Assembly: GCA_964563925.1 (NCBI GenBank)
Contig: CAZLZD010000010.1
Coordinates: 34,337 to 98,336 of the forward strand
DNA length: 64,000 bases
Source of the DNA: JAUILA01 sp964563925
Lineage (GTDB): Bacteria > Bacteroidota > Bacteroidia > Cytophagales > Cyclobacteriaceae
Direction of reading: 5' to 3'
Part shown: in pieces, positions 62,217 through 64,000 of the stretch
How positions within the stretch are numbered: position 1 is the stretch's first letter
How the letters are laid out: each line of letters opens with the position of its first letter
Notes under the pieces: generated by a model
Databases searched by the model: none
Seen by the model: only the letters and a program-made list of their open reading frames with translations
What the model was told of the DNA's origin: nothing
Translations under genes and position numbers: made by a program

Positions 62217-63425
62217 GTGAAAAAAACATTCATTATCCTGGCAACCATTACGTGCCTGGGCTTCTTTGTCCTGCCGAATCTGTTCAACGAGCGCGAAGAA
62301 TCAGCATTTTCCCCCGAATACCGGCTGAATCAGCTTAGAGAACGATTCCCTGACATTCATCAAATGGACACGGTACGCACCGGGATTAGCAGTTTCTATG
62401 AACGCGGCCCCCTTATACATTTCCTTTTTGGCGAAGAATACCGGGAACTATGGAATACCCCGGTCAGTTTCCCGGTCTGGAAAAATGGGATTAACAGCCC
62501 GCTTCTTACCCCGGACGATCCCGGTGGTGGTGACCAAACGATAAGTATTGACCTGGTCGGTCAGGACGGACTTACCTACACGCTTCGCTCTGTAGAAAAA
62601 GATCAGTCCCGGGCGCTGGCTAAATGGTTGCGATGGACCCTGGCAAGGCCTGTATTCCGGGATCAGGCATCCAGTCTGAATCCATATGCCGCTCCGGTAG
62701 TATCCGCCCTGGCGGGTTTTGCAGGTATCCCTCACACCCGGCCCGTACTTTACTTAATCCCTGACCTGGAGAATTTCTCCACCCTTCAGAGAGAGCTCCT
62801 GGCCGGGAGGGTAATGCTGATGGAAGAAGAACCTGACGAATCCTGGAATTTTACGGAGCGGTTCGGTACAACCGTCAGGCTCCTGGATACCAAAGAAATG
62901 CTGGAAAGCAGAAGAAGTGGTGAATTTTGGGTTGACAGCCTGTCATTTGCCAGGTGCCGGATTTTCGATGTGGTAATTGGGGACTGGGACCGGCACGAAG
63001 GTCAGTGGGCCTGGGCCTGCGACACCCTTACGGGAGAATGCTCCCCCCTGCCTGTAGACCGGGACATGGCATTCTACGATTTCCACGGAGGGGCAATCGA
63101 CGCGCTGGCCCTGCAACTGGTACCAAAATTTCAATCCTTTGACACGGTCATGAACAACCTTGAAGGCTATTCTGTCAATGGTGGCCGTCTGCAGGATGTA
63201 CTTCTCGCCAATCTCACAGCCGAACAGTGGCAGCAGGCAGCACAATCTTTACGTGACAGCTTAACCCATGATGAAATCAGGAAGGCAATGGGTAACTACC
63301 CTCCTGAAGTATACGAACGCTACGGAGCCAACCACGAACATATACTCCGGTATCGGTTAAGGGCAACCGATCGAATTGCCCACTATTTTTGGGAGTCTAT
63401 ATCTCTGCAACCGTCCAGTAATTAG
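62217..63425 (+). CDS. Membrane-anchored protein with a kinase-like module of the GDWDRH type
   Basis: A 402-residue protein. From the GTG at 62217 (preceded by AGGGG) it begins MKKTFIILATITCL, a signal anchor. The rest resembles the module found in large Bacteroidota proteins between a metallophosphoesterase and a barrel: TLRSVEKDQ (K128), NPYAAPVVSALA, a MEEEP block, GDWDRHEGQW (255-264) and PVDRDMAF (279-286). The last two recall the catalytic and metal-binding loops of HipA/FAM20-type kinases. Here the module stands alone. Kinase activity is an inference. Its end overlaps the convergent response regulator gene by 29 bases. Confidence 0.72.
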   Translation: MKKTFIILATITCLGFFVLPNLFNEREESAFSPEYRLNQLRERFPDIHQMDTVRTGISSFYERGPLIHFLFGEEYRELWNTPVSFPVWKNGINSPLLTPDDPGGGDQTISIDLVGQDGLTYTLRSVEKDQSRALAKWLRWTLARPVFRDQASSLNPYAAPVVSALAGFAGIPHTRPVLYLIPDLENFSTLQRELLAGRVMLMEEEPDESWNFTERFGTTVRLLDTKEMLESRRSGEFWVDSLSFARCRIFDVVIGDWDRHEGQWAWACDTLTGECSPLPVDRDMAFYDFHGGAIDALALQLVPKFQSFDTVMNNLEGYSVNGGRLQDVLLANLTAEQWQQAAQSLRDSLTHDEIRKAMGNYPPEVYERYGANHEHILRYRLRATDRIAHYFWESISLQPSSN

Positions 63426-63816
63426 TAATATTTCTGCAAATTGTCACAAGGTCCGAAAAGTTATCAGGCTTAATAAAATAGGTATTAGCCCCGTTTTTAT
63501 AAGTAAACTTAACGTCCTGTTCATTGTGTGAAGTTGACAATATTATCACCGGAATATGCTTCAGTTCTGCCTTGGCGCGGATTTCCTTCAATGCTTCCCT
63601 TCCGTCTTTTTTTGGCATGTTCAAATCGAGGATCACGAGCGAATTCCGGGCACAGTCAGCGTTAAGCTGAGCGATTAACTCCTCACCGTCAGCAACAAAA
63701 ACGATACTTTTTGTGTCAATACCGCATTCTTCAAAGGCCTCTTTGATAAGTACCTGATCATCCTGGTCGTCTTCTGCAACTACCAGGGAAACAATCTTCA
63801 TGGGAGGGTCGCTCAT
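63397..63816 (-). CDS. Single-domain (Rcp1-like) response regulator
   Basis: A 139-residue receiver domain with no output domain. The acidic pocket (E15, D16, D17), phospho-acceptor D64 in VILDLNMP, switch S94/T95 and K116 in FIKP are complete. The long alpha4 region (KAELKHIPVIILST) fits the Rcp1 branch, which works in phosphorelays with phytochrome-like or hybrid kinases. I use the ATG at 63816. The partner may be the partly seen gene at 63945, but this is not shown. Confidence 0.92.
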   Translation of the reverse strand: MSDPPMKIVSLVVAEDDQDDQVLIKEAFEECGIDTKSIVFVADGEELIAQLNADCARNSLVILDLNMPKKDGREALKEIRAKAELKHIPVIILSTSHNEQDVKFTYKNGANTYFIKPDNFSDLVTICRNITNYWTVAEI

Positions 63817-63944
63817 TTGCAAAAAACTAAGTCTGACTGTTGTTGGTTATAAATGGCTAAATATAGTATATTACTATTAATGAACACCTAATCAGTACCA
63901 TTAATTTTCAAATATTACTTTACTAATATCACCTTATTGTCACT

Positions 63945-64000
63945 ATGAAAAACGGAAATGGCTTCAAAGCGGAGCGCATTATTATGCTCCGGGATTTGCT
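63945..64000 (+). CDS. 5' end of an unidentified gene (partial)
   Basis: An ATG at 63945 opens a frame to the window end, giving MKNGNGFKAERIIMLRDL. The AT-rich 120 bases before it look like a promoter region and hold an inverted repeat ATAGTA / TACTAT (63864-63869, 63873-63878). Eighteen residues are too few to name a family. Confidence 0.45.
   Translation, partial: MKNGNGFKAERIIMLRDL

Overview
The window looks like a chromosomal segment of a Bacteroidota bacterium, most likely of the Cytophagia type (class placement is an inference). Three things support this. Two promoters have the TTTG / TAnnTTTG form of the Bacteroidota housekeeping sigma factor (upstream of tRNA-Glu and gapA). Starts have little Shine-Dalgarno sequence. 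The gene content is typical of the phylum: DUF6913 between ligA and dapA, a two-lipoyl-domain PDH E2, Wza/Wzc proteins of the Bacteroidota type, and many lipoproteins and outer-membrane-type proteins. I see no insertion sequence, prophage, CRISPR array or rRNA.

Layout. 1-2.7 kb: minus-strand operon of a LpxH-like phosphoesterase, a MurG-like glycosyltransferase and an OmpR-type response regulator. 2.8-12.2 kb: plus-strand housekeeping block (class V aminotransferase, double UspA, xseA-xseB, a secreted M1 peptidase, ligA, DUF6913, dapA, TerB-like), closed by a clear terminator. 12.3-26.9 kb: single metabolic and envelope genes in changing orientation (Cu/Zn SOD lipoprotein, GNAT, MgtC, PfkB kinase, glycosyltransferases, Tat/lipobox sugar isomerase, DegT aminotransferase, MFS protein, VOC lipoprotein, a two-subunit molybdenum hydroxylase). 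27-28.6 kb: tRNA-Glu with hairpins and partial copies of its 3' end, then gapA. 28.6-36.6 kb: yebC, EamA transporter, lgt, DnaJ-TPR protein, TerB-like protein, DHA2-type MFS pump, PAP2 phosphatase, class III aminotransferase.

36.6-54.3 kb holds one long minus-strand polysaccharide locus: gmd and fcl (GDP-L-fucose), a Wzx-like flippase, a GT39-like membrane protein, three GT4-type transferases, three hexapeptide acyltransferases, a Wzy-like polymerase, a WecG/TagA transferase, a WcaJ-type initiating transferase, manC, wza and wzc. ManC, Gmd and Fcl together make GDP-fucose. WcaJ starts the repeat unit on undecaprenyl phosphate, the transferases and acyltransferases finish it, and Wzx/Wzy/Wzc/Wza flip, polymerise and export it.

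54.5-64 kb: a minus-strand series (ung, a predicted peptidase-propeller-barrel protein, pdhC, hslV and an arsC-like gene broken by one in-frame TAG) and a plus-strand operon (apaG, a methyltransferase, a membrane-anchored kinase-like protein), followed by a single-domain response regulator. The observations most worth following are the arsC nonsense codon, the peptidase-propeller-barrel protein, the stand-alone kinase-like protein, the altered P-loop of Wzc, and the repeats around tRNA-Glu.
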